DNA of 50,026 nt from JANXUC01 sp043782485 (lineage in GTDB: Bacteria > Acidobacteriota > Terriglobia > Terriglobales > Acidobacteriaceae), in assembly GCA_043782485.1 (NCBI GenBank), contig JAYWAL010000009.1, positions 1-50,026 on the forward strand, in the 5' to 3' direction. Both the position numbers and the translations under genes were made by a program. Each line of letters starts with the position of its first letter. Positions within the stretch are counted from its first letter, which is position 1. This document shows positions 32,453 through 40,646 of this stretch, in pieces. Below the pieces are notes generated by a model. The model was not told where the DNA came from. It did no database searches and saw only the letters and a program-made list of their open reading frames with translations.

Positions 32453-34822
32453 TTAAAAATGCTCGTCGAGGTCGATGCCCTCGATGAGCTTGTCCAAGTC
32501 GTCCTGGGCCTGATCTCGCTGCGCTTGAATATCTTCGTTGCCTTTGCGCAGAGAAGCCAGGCGGTCTTCCTGCGAATTCAACTCTTGCACGTAGCGCTGC
32601 AGCAGAGCCTTCTCCTCGGCGCTGCCTTTGAGGGCCTTCATGTTCTCGCGCAGGCGGGTTTGGTCGGTGTTGATTTTCGTAACTTCGTTGTTGTGCTGCT
32701 TGATTTGCAGATCAAATGCACCAACTCTGTTTTTCTGCGCCAACACGGAATCGAAAGCCTTCTTCATGGTGGGCGTGATGCGATTTTGATCGACAAGAAC
32801 CTTGACCTGATCGTCGTCAAGATCCGAAAGCTCAGTGGTTCCCGAAAGTGTGTGGAATTCTTCAATCGCAAGATCAGAGGTCTTCGCCGCCTCGATGGGA
32901 ACACGGAAGCGGTAAAACGAAGCCGTGGTTTCTTCCGGCTTGGGCGTGCTTGGGCTCAGCTTCCATCCACCGCTCTCCTGCGAAGGATGTTCGATGACTA
33001 CAACGCGCGGCTTGGAATCGGCGTTGCGCAGCGTGTACTTCGTGCTCTTGCGTTCTTCGCGGACCATGGTCATGTTGCCTTTGAAGATGCGCACGCTGGT
33101 GTATGGCGTGCTCCTGGAATCGCTGAGTGTCTTCACGTGCAGGGCCGAATCCCCGGCGTAAGAGAGTAAGCGCCGTTCGTCGGGATGCAAGACTTCGAGA
33201 ACGCCTTCTCCCGCGAAGGTGTTGCCCTCGAGGATGTTGAAGCTGCCAGAATCGAGCATCTGCCCGCTGGTGTTCTTGATCCAGACCGCGAGCAGGGGAA
33301 CGGACTCCGCGTTCCAAAGCGTCACTTTTTCAGCTTCCAAGTGTGATTGGACAATCGGTACGAGCGCGGATTGGTTTTGGCCGATGGTGATGTTTTGTTT
33401 GAGGTCGTATTCGAAGAAGTCGCCCGCTGATTTCCCCTCGGCCTCAGTACCCTGCTTGCCCGCCGCCTCACTAAGTGTTGTCGATTCTGTGTCGACGGTG
33501 GTAGCCTCTCCACTTACCTCAATGGCCTCCGATGCCGTACCCAGTTGCAGTTTCGAATCCACCTGGTTTGAGAAATTACTCGCAATATAGCTGTTGGTGA
33601 TCTGCGTTTTGAATCCAGGGGCATCGACCTGGACCCTCGCCTTTCCGACGGGAACGTCGTTGAAGACGTATCGTCCGCTTGCGTCCGCGACTGTGGACTG
33701 ATAAAACCCCTGGTCATTCCTGACTGTGACGCGTGCCCCGGAAATGATTGCGCCGGAAGGATCCTTGACGACTCCCTGTAAGACGTTGCCGCCACCAAGG
33801 CGATACACCCCATTTCCATTCCCGGCTCCGCTGGCTGATCTAATTCCGCCAACAACGGAAGGCGGCGCAGGAGCACCCTCGTCCTCCACCGTCGCCTCAT
33901 GCGACTGCGGCGTCAACTGGACCGATTGAGGCAAAGGAATCTCCGGGCGCCTTGCGTAAAAAGGCTGAGAGATATTCTGCACAAACGACTGCGGCGCACC
34001 GGCAACCAGCGATAAATGCACGTCTTTCCAGTCTTCGCCGATGGTGTTGTCAACAATGGCCCAGCCCTGCAACAGCGGTTTCGCGCCGGGTTTGGAAGTG
34101 GCGTCGTCCGGCAGAATGATGCGGTAGGTGCTCTTCCATATGGGAACTTCACTGATGTAGCTGACAAAAATATTGCGCTCGCCTGTCCCGGTGGCCGTAA
34201 TGGTCATCTGGCGAAGGTCTTTCGCGCGGGAAGAACCCACCAGATCCAGATAGCGGCCGACTTCACTGATGAGTTCGTGGTCGGCCAAATGGACCGACAC
34301 GAGCGGGCTGAGCACGAAGCTACGCATTTCACCGGAGTCCGTCACGATGGCGAATTCGGTGGTTTCATAAAGGTCTTCACCTTTGGCGTTCTGATGTTTC
34401 ACTTTCTCGACGCTAAGCAACTTGCCGGAAGAAGTGACAGCGCCGCTGCGCACATCCACGCGGGCGCCGCGCATGGCGCTCAGGAAATCATCGCGGCCAA
34501 CATCCTCGCCAAACGGCAGGCGCAGGCCTTTGAGCCGCTCACCCAGCGGGGCGATCGAGTTATAGCGAACCGAAGAAATGCGGCCTTCACCCAAATCAAC
34601 CACGGTCAGGGACTTCAGCACGTCGTTAAGCTGCGCCGTGGTGAAGTCAATGTTGAGTTCCTGAGTGCCCTGCACGCGAGCAGCGTGCTCGAAGTAGCCG
34701 ACGCCATTCTTGTACAGAACGACGCGCTTAACTGGCAGTCGACCGGAGTCGTGGCTTTGGGCCTGGCCTTGGGGTGCCAGAGCCAGAGCAATGGCGAACG
34801 AGATGGACGGGAGCAGGCGCAT
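32453..34822 (-). CDS. Secreted DUF4139-type protein with inserted carboxypeptidase-regulatory domain and coiled-coil tail
   Basis: 789 residues with a signal peptide (LLPSISFAIALALAPQGQAQ). Residues about 27-300 resemble the first part of a DUF4139 protein (KRVVLYKNGVGYFEH, EVPIWKSTYRIILPD, VDNTIGEDWKDVHLSLVAG). Residues about 345-455 form a CarboxypepD_reg-like domain (GVVKDPSGAIISGARVTV, GRYVFNDVPVGKARV) that continues into LGTASEAIEVSGEA, the linker wording seen in Oar-type TonB receptors. The DUF4139 part then resumes (IFKGNMTMVREERKSTKY, VVVIEHPSQ). From about 690 the chain is a charged coiled coil. The function of DUF4139 proteins is unknown. The gene stands between the Ycf48-like and RDD genes. 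Confidence 0.8.
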   Translation of the reverse strand: MRLLPSISFAIALALAPQGQAQSHDSGRLPVKRVVLYKNGVGYFEHAARVQGTQELNIDFTTAQLNDVLKSLTVVDLGEGRISSVRYNSIAPLGERLKGLRLPFGEDVGRDDFLSAMRGARVDVRSGAVTSSGKLLSVEKVKHQNAKGEDLYETTEFAIVTDSGEMRSFVLSPLVSVHLADHELISEVGRYLDLVGSSRAKDLRQMTITATGTGERNIFVSYISEVPIWKSTYRIILPDDATSKPGAKPLLQGWAIVDNTIGEDWKDVHLSLVAGAPQSFVQNISQPFYARRPEIPLPQSVQLTPQSHEATVEDEGAPAPPSVVGGIRSASGAGNGNGVYRLGGGNVLQGVVKDPSGAIISGARVTVRNDQGFYQSTVADASGRYVFNDVPVGKARVQVDAPGFKTQITNSYIASNFSNQVDSKLQLGTASEAIEVSGEATTVDTESTTLSEAAGKQGTEAEGKSAGDFFEYDLKQNITIGQNQSALVPIVQSHLEAEKVTLWNAESVPLLAVWIKNTSGQMLDSGSFNILEGNTFAGEGVLEVLHPDERRLLSYAGDSALHVKTLSDSRSTPYTSVRIFKGNMTMVREERKSTKYTLRNADSKPRVVVIEHPSQESGGWKLSPSTPKPEETTASFYRFRVPIEAAKTSDLAIEEFHTLSGTTELSDLDDDQVKVLVDQNRITPTMKKAFDSVLAQKNRVGAFDLQIKQHNNEVTKINTDQTRLRENMKALKGSAEEKALLQRYVQELNSQEDRLASLRKGNEDIQAQRDQAQDDLDKLIEGIDLDEHF

Positions 34823-34965
34823 GAGGTTCCTCCGTTAGGTCTGATGCTAGCTTTGGAACGGGGTTGGCCGGCAAACTTGCAAAATTGGATTGGAGCCATT
34901 TTGAAATGGCACCTACTCTAAGGAAAGTAGCGCTTTACTCAGGTGGACGTAGCGAACCACGCCCT

Positions 34966-36006
34966 TCAAGGCTTTTGGACACCAGCGGCCACTTCTATGT
35001 TCCAGTGGGCGATCAGTCCCTTGGGTCCGGCGGCCCAACCCGATTTTGCGCTGGGGAATGCGATCACGTTGACGTTCAAATCGCTGCGCTGCGTAAACTG
35101 CCCGAACGACGACAAGCTATAAATTCCGCTGGGTCCAGCGGCATAGACAGAGCCGGGCATCCGGCCAACCCCAGGCGCGACCGCAATGGACGACAGATAC
35201 CTGCCCTGTGGCGGGCCAATGCGCTGCCAGGCGCGGCCTCCATCGTTGGCATTGAGCGGGTTCGGAAACAGAGCATCCGGCTGCTTGTAGTCCCCGCCGA
35301 CAGCCATGCCGTGGAACTCGCCTTGGAAAACCAGCGAAAAAATGCCGGTGGAGTCGTTATGCGGCTGCACGGGCGTATTGAACACGAACCAGCTCTCACC
35401 CTGGTTAGTGGAACGAAAAACGCGGGCCACCGAACCTCCGCCTGTGCCAAACCAGGCCATACCCGAGCCTTCCAGGGCAAGGCAGGAATTGCTGGCTGCG
35501 AAAGCGCCTTCGTTGGGAAGCGCCGGAGGAAGTTTTTCCGGTGCTATGCGTTGCCAGGTTTCTCCCCCATCGCCCGTGGTGTAAACCATGAAGTGGCCTT
35601 CGACCGGATCGCCCAGCAGGATGCCGTGCTTCGCGTCCCAGAACGCAACTGAATCGAAGAACGCTCCCTTAGTTTTCTCTTCCAGAACAAGACTCCATGT
35701 CTTGCCGCCGTCGGTGGTGCGATAGATGCGGGCTTGGCCATTCTCACCGAGGCCGGAACTCATCAGGACGGCGGTCTTGTCGTCAAAGGCGCGAATGCCG
35801 CGGAAATCCAGGCCCTCTGCTTTCGGCACCTTGAGTACATCCCAGCTTTTGCCCGCGTTTGTCGTGCGCAGGACCGTGCCTTCCGTGCCGCTGACCCAAA
35901 CGATGCTGTCATCGACGGCGCTCAGGCCGCGAAAGCTGGCTTGGCTGGGTACGGTGACGGTTTGCCATTGCGTGGCGGCTAGGGCGAGAAACAGGGCTAG
36001 TTTCAT
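34966..36006 (-). CDS. Ycf48/BNR-type secreted beta-propeller protein
   Basis: 346 residues. A short N-terminal signal (MKLALFLALAATQW) is followed by repeated Asp-box (BNR) motifs: VLRTTNAGKSWDVL, IYRTTDGGKTWSLV, VYTTGDGGETWQRI and VFRSTNQGESWFVF. This is the pattern of the photosystem II assembly factor Ycf48/HCF136 family and of bacterial sortilin-like propellers. In non-photosynthetic bacteria these are exported proteins of unknown role; a seven-bladed propeller is expected. It starts 63 bases after recJ on the same strand, so it may be the tail of the truA-recJ run. Confidence 0.85.
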   Translation of the reverse strand: MKLALFLALAATQWQTVTVPSQASFRGLSAVDDSIVWVSGTEGTVLRTTNAGKSWDVLKVPKAEGLDFRGIRAFDDKTAVLMSSGLGENGQARIYRTTDGGKTWSLVLEEKTKGAFFDSVAFWDAKHGILLGDPVEGHFMVYTTGDGGETWQRIAPEKLPPALPNEGAFAASNSCLALEGSGMAWFGTGGGSVARVFRSTNQGESWFVFNTPVQPHNDSTGIFSLVFQGEFHGMAVGGDYKQPDALFPNPLNANDGGRAWQRIGPPQGRYLSSIAVAPGVGRMPGSVYAAGPSGIYSLSSFGQFTQRSDLNVNVIAFPSAKSGWAAGPKGLIAHWNIEVAAGVQKP

Positions 36007-36069
36007 GGGGACAGTGTAGCTGAAAAGGCAGATTGCAGAAGTCAGATTGCAGAATGGAAGGCCGTTGTC

Positions 36070-37803
36070 CTAGGTGTTCGTTTTGCGGAAATCCTTCAAC
36101 GTCAATTCAAGTCCGCCGAAGTCGGGATGATCATTGTGGGTGAGCGTGTAGGCAATGTCGAGCGTGTCCCCGGCCAGCAGTTGCGATTGAGCAAAGCGTT
36201 CCGCCGAGCGCCACGCCATTGCTTTCAAGGCCCGACTCTCGGTCGAGGCAAGCTTCAAACTCATATGCTTTTCCTGGATCAGGCGCGGTGGGGCGGTGAG
36301 CCTGACACCATAGGCCGCGAAGACCGGCTCTGGGTTACCCAATCCAAAGGGCTCCAGTCGTTGCAGCGTTTGGAACAAGCCATCATTCACCTGTTGCAGC
36401 GGCAGCTCGGCGTGGATATCCAGAGCTGGTTCAAAGTCGGCCTCCGTGAGCCGCTCGCGCGCGTAGGCGTCAAGACGTTGACGCAGCTCTGGAACGCGGT
36501 CCGCGGGGAGCGAGAATCCGCAGGCATGGGCGTGACCGCCGTGGCGGGTGAACAGCTGGGCGCAGGATTCGATGGCGTTCAACAAATGGAATCCGCGAAT
36601 CGACCGCCCGGAACCGTGCGCTTCCCCGTTGTCAGTGGAAATTACGAGCGCGGGACGGCCGTAGCGCTCCACCACGCGCGAGGCGGCGATCCCGACAACG
36701 CCGCGATGCCAGCCCTCGCCTTCCACCACGGTGCAGTAGGTTTCGCGCAGGGCGGGAGTATCCTCCATGCGCTGGATGATGGCCTCCAGCACCTTGCGCT
36801 CCGCTTCCTGCCGCTCGTAGTTGAGCTGGTCCAGCCGTCCGGCAATGTCGCGAGCCTGCGCTGGGTCTTTTGTTCCAAAAAGCTCAATCACGCTCCGGGC
36901 CACGTCCATGCGCCCCGCCGCGTTGATGCGTGGCCCAATGCGGAAGCCGATATCCCCGGCGGAAATAGGCCGCTTGCCGTTGAGCTTGGCCACTTCGAAA
37001 AGGGCTTTCAGGCCGACATTCACCGGGTTCCGCAGCCCCGCCAGGCCGAGTTTGGCGAAGATTCGGTTCTCTCCCACCAGCGGAACAATGTCGGCAATGG
37101 TGCCGATGGCGGCGATTTTCAGAAACGACGGCAGCAGGCGCTCGCGTTCGGATTTTTCGAATAGCGCCTGCGCCAGCTTGAACGCCACGCCCGCGCCGCA
37201 CAGGTCTTTGGTCGGATACGTGCACCCCGCCTGATTTGGATTCAGAACAGCGCAGGCGTGCGGAACCCCTTCCGGTCCCGACAAATGATGATCGGTAACG
37301 ATCAGGTCTAGTCCCAGCCGCCGGGCGGTTTCCGCCGCGGCAAACGCGCGAATGCCGGTGTCCACGCTGATAATCAGCCGAACGCCAGCGCTGGCGGCTT
37401 GTTCAATCACGTCGTCCTTCATGCCATACCCGTCGCGAATGCGATGCGGAACATGGAAGTCCGCGGTACCGCCCAGCAGTTCAATGGCCGTCTTCAGGAT
37501 GACGATGGCGGTCGTTCCATCCACGTCATAGTCGCCGTAGATGAGGATGTCTTCTTTGTTTTGAATCGCAGCTTCCAGGCGGGTTACGGCGGCAGCCATG
37601 CCCAGCATGTCGTAAGGCGAATGCAACTGCTCCAGGGACGGGTTCAGGAACCGTGCCGCGTGTTCCACTGTAGTAACGTTGCGAGCGAGCAGGAGCTGGG
37701 CGATCAGGCTCCCCGCGCCATCACGCAACTCCGGGAGGTCGCGCAGCTTTTCAGCCAGGGCATCGGCCAACCCCGTATCAACCGGTTGTAGCATCCAGCG
37801 CAT
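36070..37803 (-). CDS. recJ: Single-stranded-DNA-specific 5'-3' exonuclease RecJ
   Basis: 577 residues, the usual length. DHH-family motifs: ILIYGDYDVDGTTA (residues 87-100), ISVDTG, the diagnostic DHH at 171-173 in VTDHHLSGPEG, and DHHA1 motif GGHAHACGFSLP. The C-terminal OB-fold end matches (SLKLASTESRALKAMAW). RecJ degrades single-stranded DNA 5' to 3' with Mn2+ or Mg2+ in mismatch, base-excision and RecF-pathway repair. Its ATG directly follows the stop of the aldehyde dehydrogenase gene with no spacer, so translation is probably coupled. Confidence 0.96.
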   Translation of the reverse strand: MRWMLQPVDTGLADALAEKLRDLPELRDGAGSLIAQLLLARNVTTVEHAARFLNPSLEQLHSPYDMLGMAAAVTRLEAAIQNKEDILIYGDYDVDGTTAIVILKTAIELLGGTADFHVPHRIRDGYGMKDDVIEQAASAGVRLIISVDTGIRAFAAAETARRLGLDLIVTDHHLSGPEGVPHACAVLNPNQAGCTYPTKDLCGAGVAFKLAQALFEKSERERLLPSFLKIAAIGTIADIVPLVGENRIFAKLGLAGLRNPVNVGLKALFEVAKLNGKRPISAGDIGFRIGPRINAAGRMDVARSVIELFGTKDPAQARDIAGRLDQLNYERQEAERKVLEAIIQRMEDTPALRETYCTVVEGEGWHRGVVGIAASRVVERYGRPALVISTDNGEAHGSGRSIRGFHLLNAIESCAQLFTRHGGHAHACGFSLPADRVPELRQRLDAYARERLTEADFEPALDIHAELPLQQVNDGLFQTLQRLEPFGLGNPEPVFAAYGVRLTAPPRLIQEKHMSLKLASTESRALKAMAWRSAERFAQSQLLAGDTLDIAYTLTHNDHPDFGGLELTLKDFRKTNT

Positions 37804-39399
37804 CTAGAGTTGGCTCTTGCGCCAGACAGCGCCCAGTGAGCGCAATCCGCCGAGCAGGCGCGCTACCGGCCCCCGCGCGAAAAGGAAATCGAGAAAGCCT
37901 TCCATCTGCGCCGCAAATGCCGCGCCGTATCCATACCACCACAGCTTTTTCATTCGTGGAATGCGGTCGCTGTCCACATACTTGACGCGCACCATCTCCT
38001 CCATGCCCAGGCGACCGTGCGTCCGGCCCAGGCCGCTGTCCCTGGGGCCTCCGTGCGGCGCTTCGCTAATGGCAAAACCAGCAAGCAGGTCGTTCACCAT
38101 CACTGTGCCCGCGCGCAGTCGTCGCGCCATGGCCTCCCCGCGCGCTCGGTCACTCGTCAACACGCTGGCGGCCAGTCCATACACAGAATCATTCGCCAAA
38201 CGAACGGCTTCGTCATCCGTATCGAACGACAGGATGGGCAGAACCGGCCCAAAAGTTTCCTCGGTCATAATGCGCATCTGGTGCGTGACTCCGGTAAGCA
38301 CGGTGGGCGCGTAAAAATTGGGTCCTAGTCCAGGCAGTCGCATGCCACCACAAAGTACCCTCGCGCCTTGAGCGATCGCATCTTGCAAGTGTGCCTCAAC
38401 CGTTTCTAGCTGCCGCGCGTGGATCATCGGCCCCATGTCGGTGGCGGGTTCCAGCCCGTTGCCCACATGCAGTCGCCGCGTCTTGGCGACGCAAGCCTCC
38501 ACAAAGCGCTCATAGAGACTGCGATGCACATAGCAGCGCTCAATGGAAAGGCAAGTCTGCCCGGCGTTCATGAACGCACCCCACACCGCGGCGCTCGAAG
38601 CGGTGTCCACGTCAGCATCATCCAGAACGATCAAGGGATCTTTCCCGCCCAGTTCCAGAACAACCGGCAGAAAGCGGGGCGCAGTCGCTTGCGCAATGCG
38701 GCGACCCGTGGCGACGCTGCCGGTAAAAATGATCTTGTCGACGGCCGAATCCACCAGCGAGGAGCCAGTCGCGCCATCTCCAATCACCACTTGAAAAATA
38801 TCGCGTGGAACGCCAGCGGCGTGCAGCAGTTCCTCCAGCTTCAGCCCAACCAGGGGCGTGAGTTCGGAAGGCTTCAGAATCACGGCATTACCGGTCACCA
38901 GCGCCGCCAAAGTTTCGCTGCCGGGCGTGGAAAACGGATAATTCCACGGCGAAATAATCCCGATCACGCCATGGGGTTCGCGCAGCAGGTATCCGGCCTT
39001 GGCCTGCAAAATAAGATTGCCGTGCCGAATGCGCTCGGGCTTCAGGAACGAATAACCCGTTTCAACACAAAAACGAGCCGCGTCCAGCACCACCATCAGC
39101 TCCGTAATCAGAGCTTCCGCGTAGGGCTTTCCGGCTTCTTCGCTCACCAGCCGCGCGACTTCACTCTTGCGCTGGTGTAACAGGCGCTGGAACTGGCGCA
39201 GAATCCGCCGCCGCCGCTGCACACCCAGCGCATCCCAGGCAGGTTGCGCGGCCCGCCCGCGAGCCACGCGCGCTTGAACCTGTTCCGGCGAAGCGCACTC
39301 GAATTCGCGCAGTACTTCCCCAGTCGCCGGGTTGACCGAGGCAAAGCGCCGCGTTTCAACCATCAAACCGGAAGCCATGGCAGTAACTGTCTGAACCAT
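37804..39399 (-). CDS. NAD(P)-dependent aldehyde dehydrogenase
   Basis: 531 residues. Aldehyde dehydrogenase signatures: SPWNYPFSTPG, NAVILKPSELTP, FTGSVATGRRI, general-base Glu249 in LELGGKDP and nucleophile Cys283 in NAGQTCLSIER. A C-terminal extension of about 50 residues (KKLWWYGYGAAFAAQMEGFL) is hydrophobic and may associate with membrane, as in some fatty-aldehyde or coniferyl-aldehyde-type members. It oxidises an aldehyde to the acid; the substrate cannot be named. The start is uncertain: ATGs at 39399, 39378 and 39363 all lack a clear ribosome binding site. It lies between truA and recJ on the same strand. Confidence 0.9.
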   Translation of the reverse strand: MVQTVTAMASGLMVETRRFASVNPATGEVLREFECASPEQVQARVARGRAAQPAWDALGVQRRRRILRQFQRLLHQRKSEVARLVSEEAGKPYAEALITELMVVLDAARFCVETGYSFLKPERIRHGNLILQAKAGYLLREPHGVIGIISPWNYPFSTPGSETLAALVTGNAVILKPSELTPLVGLKLEELLHAAGVPRDIFQVVIGDGATGSSLVDSAVDKIIFTGSVATGRRIAQATAPRFLPVVLELGGKDPLIVLDDADVDTASSAAVWGAFMNAGQTCLSIERCYVHRSLYERFVEACVAKTRRLHVGNGLEPATDMGPMIHARQLETVEAHLQDAIAQGARVLCGGMRLPGLGPNFYAPTVLTGVTHQMRIMTEETFGPVLPILSFDTDDEAVRLANDSVYGLAASVLTSDRARGEAMARRLRAGTVMVNDLLAGFAISEAPHGGPRDSGLGRTHGRLGMEEMVRVKYVDSDRIPRMKKLWWYGYGAAFAAQMEGFLDFLFARGPVARLLGGLRSLGAVWRKSQL

Positions 39400-39444
39400 T
39401 TAAGGAACACGCCTCCCCACTGCTCAGTTTAACGCCTCGCCCGC

Positions 39445-40293
39445 TCAATACTCCACGTTCATCAAAAACAACCCGCTCGCCGGAGCCGTCGCTCCAGCCG
39501 CCGCCCGGCTCCGCGCTGCAAGGATACCCCGCAAACCCTCCCGGTCAATCATCCCCCGACCCACCAGCACAAACGTTCCCACCAGATTCCTCACCATGTG
39601 GTGCAGAAATCCCGAGCCTCGCACCGTATACACCAACTCCTCCCCCCGTCGCTGCCAGCTGGAAGCATGGATCAGCCGCACGTTCGAGCGCGGTTCCGCC
39701 GTCTCACTCATCTTTTCCGGATCCACTGCCGCAAAAGAGGTAAAGTCGTGCTCTCCCGCGACCACGCCAGCCGCCTCGGCCATCGCGCCTTCGTCCAGCG
39801 GAAATGGATAGTGCCAAACGTACCGCGCCAAAAACGGAGAGCAAGTCGCGCCGCGGAACATGCGAAATTCGTAAGTTTTCGCCCGCGCGGATTTTCGCGC
39901 ATGAAACTCAGCCCCAACCTCCTCAGCGGCCAGCACGCGAATCGCCTCAGGCAGGGCGGCATTCAGGGCCTTAGCCAGGTTTTCCACAGGAATCGGAGAC
40001 CGCGAGGCAAACGTCGCAACCTGAGCCAGCGCATGCACCCCCGCATCGGTCCGCCCGGACGCCTGTGGCAAGACGTTTTCCTCCGTCACCCGTCCAATAG
40101 CGGACGCCATCAATCCTTGGATGGTTGGGCGACCCGGTTGAATCTGCCAGCCAGAGAAGTCGGTGCCGTCATAAGCCAAAGTGAGCTTAAAATTACGCAC
40201 GGCCAGCCCAACAACCGCGGTCTCTGGCCCATGACTTGCCGGGTCGCCACCCGCCGGGCACTCAACGAACTTTTCAGCCCGATTGTCAGACAT
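39445..40293 (-). CDS. truA: tRNA pseudouridine(38-40) synthase
   Basis: 282 residues. The catalytic Asp83 lies in ASGRTDAGVHALAQ. Other family parts are KLTLAYDGTDFSGWQIQP, REFHARKSARAKTYEFRM-type wording (here EFHARKSARAKTYEFRMF), FTSFAAVDPEK and GSGFLHHMVRNLVGT. TruA converts uridines 38-40 in the anticodon arm of many tRNAs to pseudouridine. About 30 residues precede the usual start of the fold; a GTG at 40200 would remove them but neither start has a good binding site. It heads a minus-strand run with the aldehyde dehydrogenase 45 bases downstream. Confidence 0.94.
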   Translation of the reverse strand: MSDNRAEKFVECPAGGDPASHGPETAVVGLAVRNFKLTLAYDGTDFSGWQIQPGRPTIQGLMASAIGRVTEENVLPQASGRTDAGVHALAQVATFASRSPIPVENLAKALNAALPEAIRVLAAEEVGAEFHARKSARAKTYEFRMFRGATCSPFLARYVWHYPFPLDEGAMAEAAGVVAGEHDFTSFAAVDPEKMSETAEPRSNVRLIHASSWQRRGEELVYTVRGSGFLHHMVRNLVGTFVLVGRGMIDREGLRGILAARSRAAAGATAPASGLFLMNVEY

Positions 40294-40646
40294 TGTAAAA
40301 ATCGAACCTTTCTCTACGTGCCGTCATCCAAAGGGTTTACCAGAGGTCTGGGTAAGCCTGATTCGCTATACTACTAGTTCCTTTGTCGCAGGAAACGTGG
40401 GTCGATGAAACGGGTGGCGACCAGAAACTCCAGCCTCTTCGAGCCGGGGACGGAACCCGGCAGCCGAACTTTACGTACCATCGCCATGAGAGCGTTGTTA
40501 GATACACAGGCCCACGTTAGATTTTTTGGCGGATGCCCACCTCCGAAAAGCAATCGTAAGAGCACGGCTTTAGCCGTGCCACCAGAATCTATAAAACCTG
40601 GGGCTTTAGCCCCAGGGCAGTCCAGTTTCAAATGGAGAGAAACGAA
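40294..40646. other. 353-bp gap between truA and the TolC-like gene
   Basis: It holds the two-hairpin palindromic element at 40562-40616 and, at its end, the ribosome binding site GGAGAGA of the next gene. The part at about 40380-40540 shows no gene or known motif. Open frames through it have no supporting signal and run across the palindromes, so they were rejected. Confidence 0.5.
40562..40616. repeat. Two-hairpin palindromic element (copy 1)
   Basis: GCACGGCT-TT-AGCCGTGC (40562-40579) is followed 17 bases later by CCTGGGGCT-TT-AGCCCCAGG (40597-40616), with TATAAAA between. The same two hairpins in inverse orientation, with GATAAAA between, occur at 48828-48881. It is REP/BIME-like. Confidence 0.75.
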
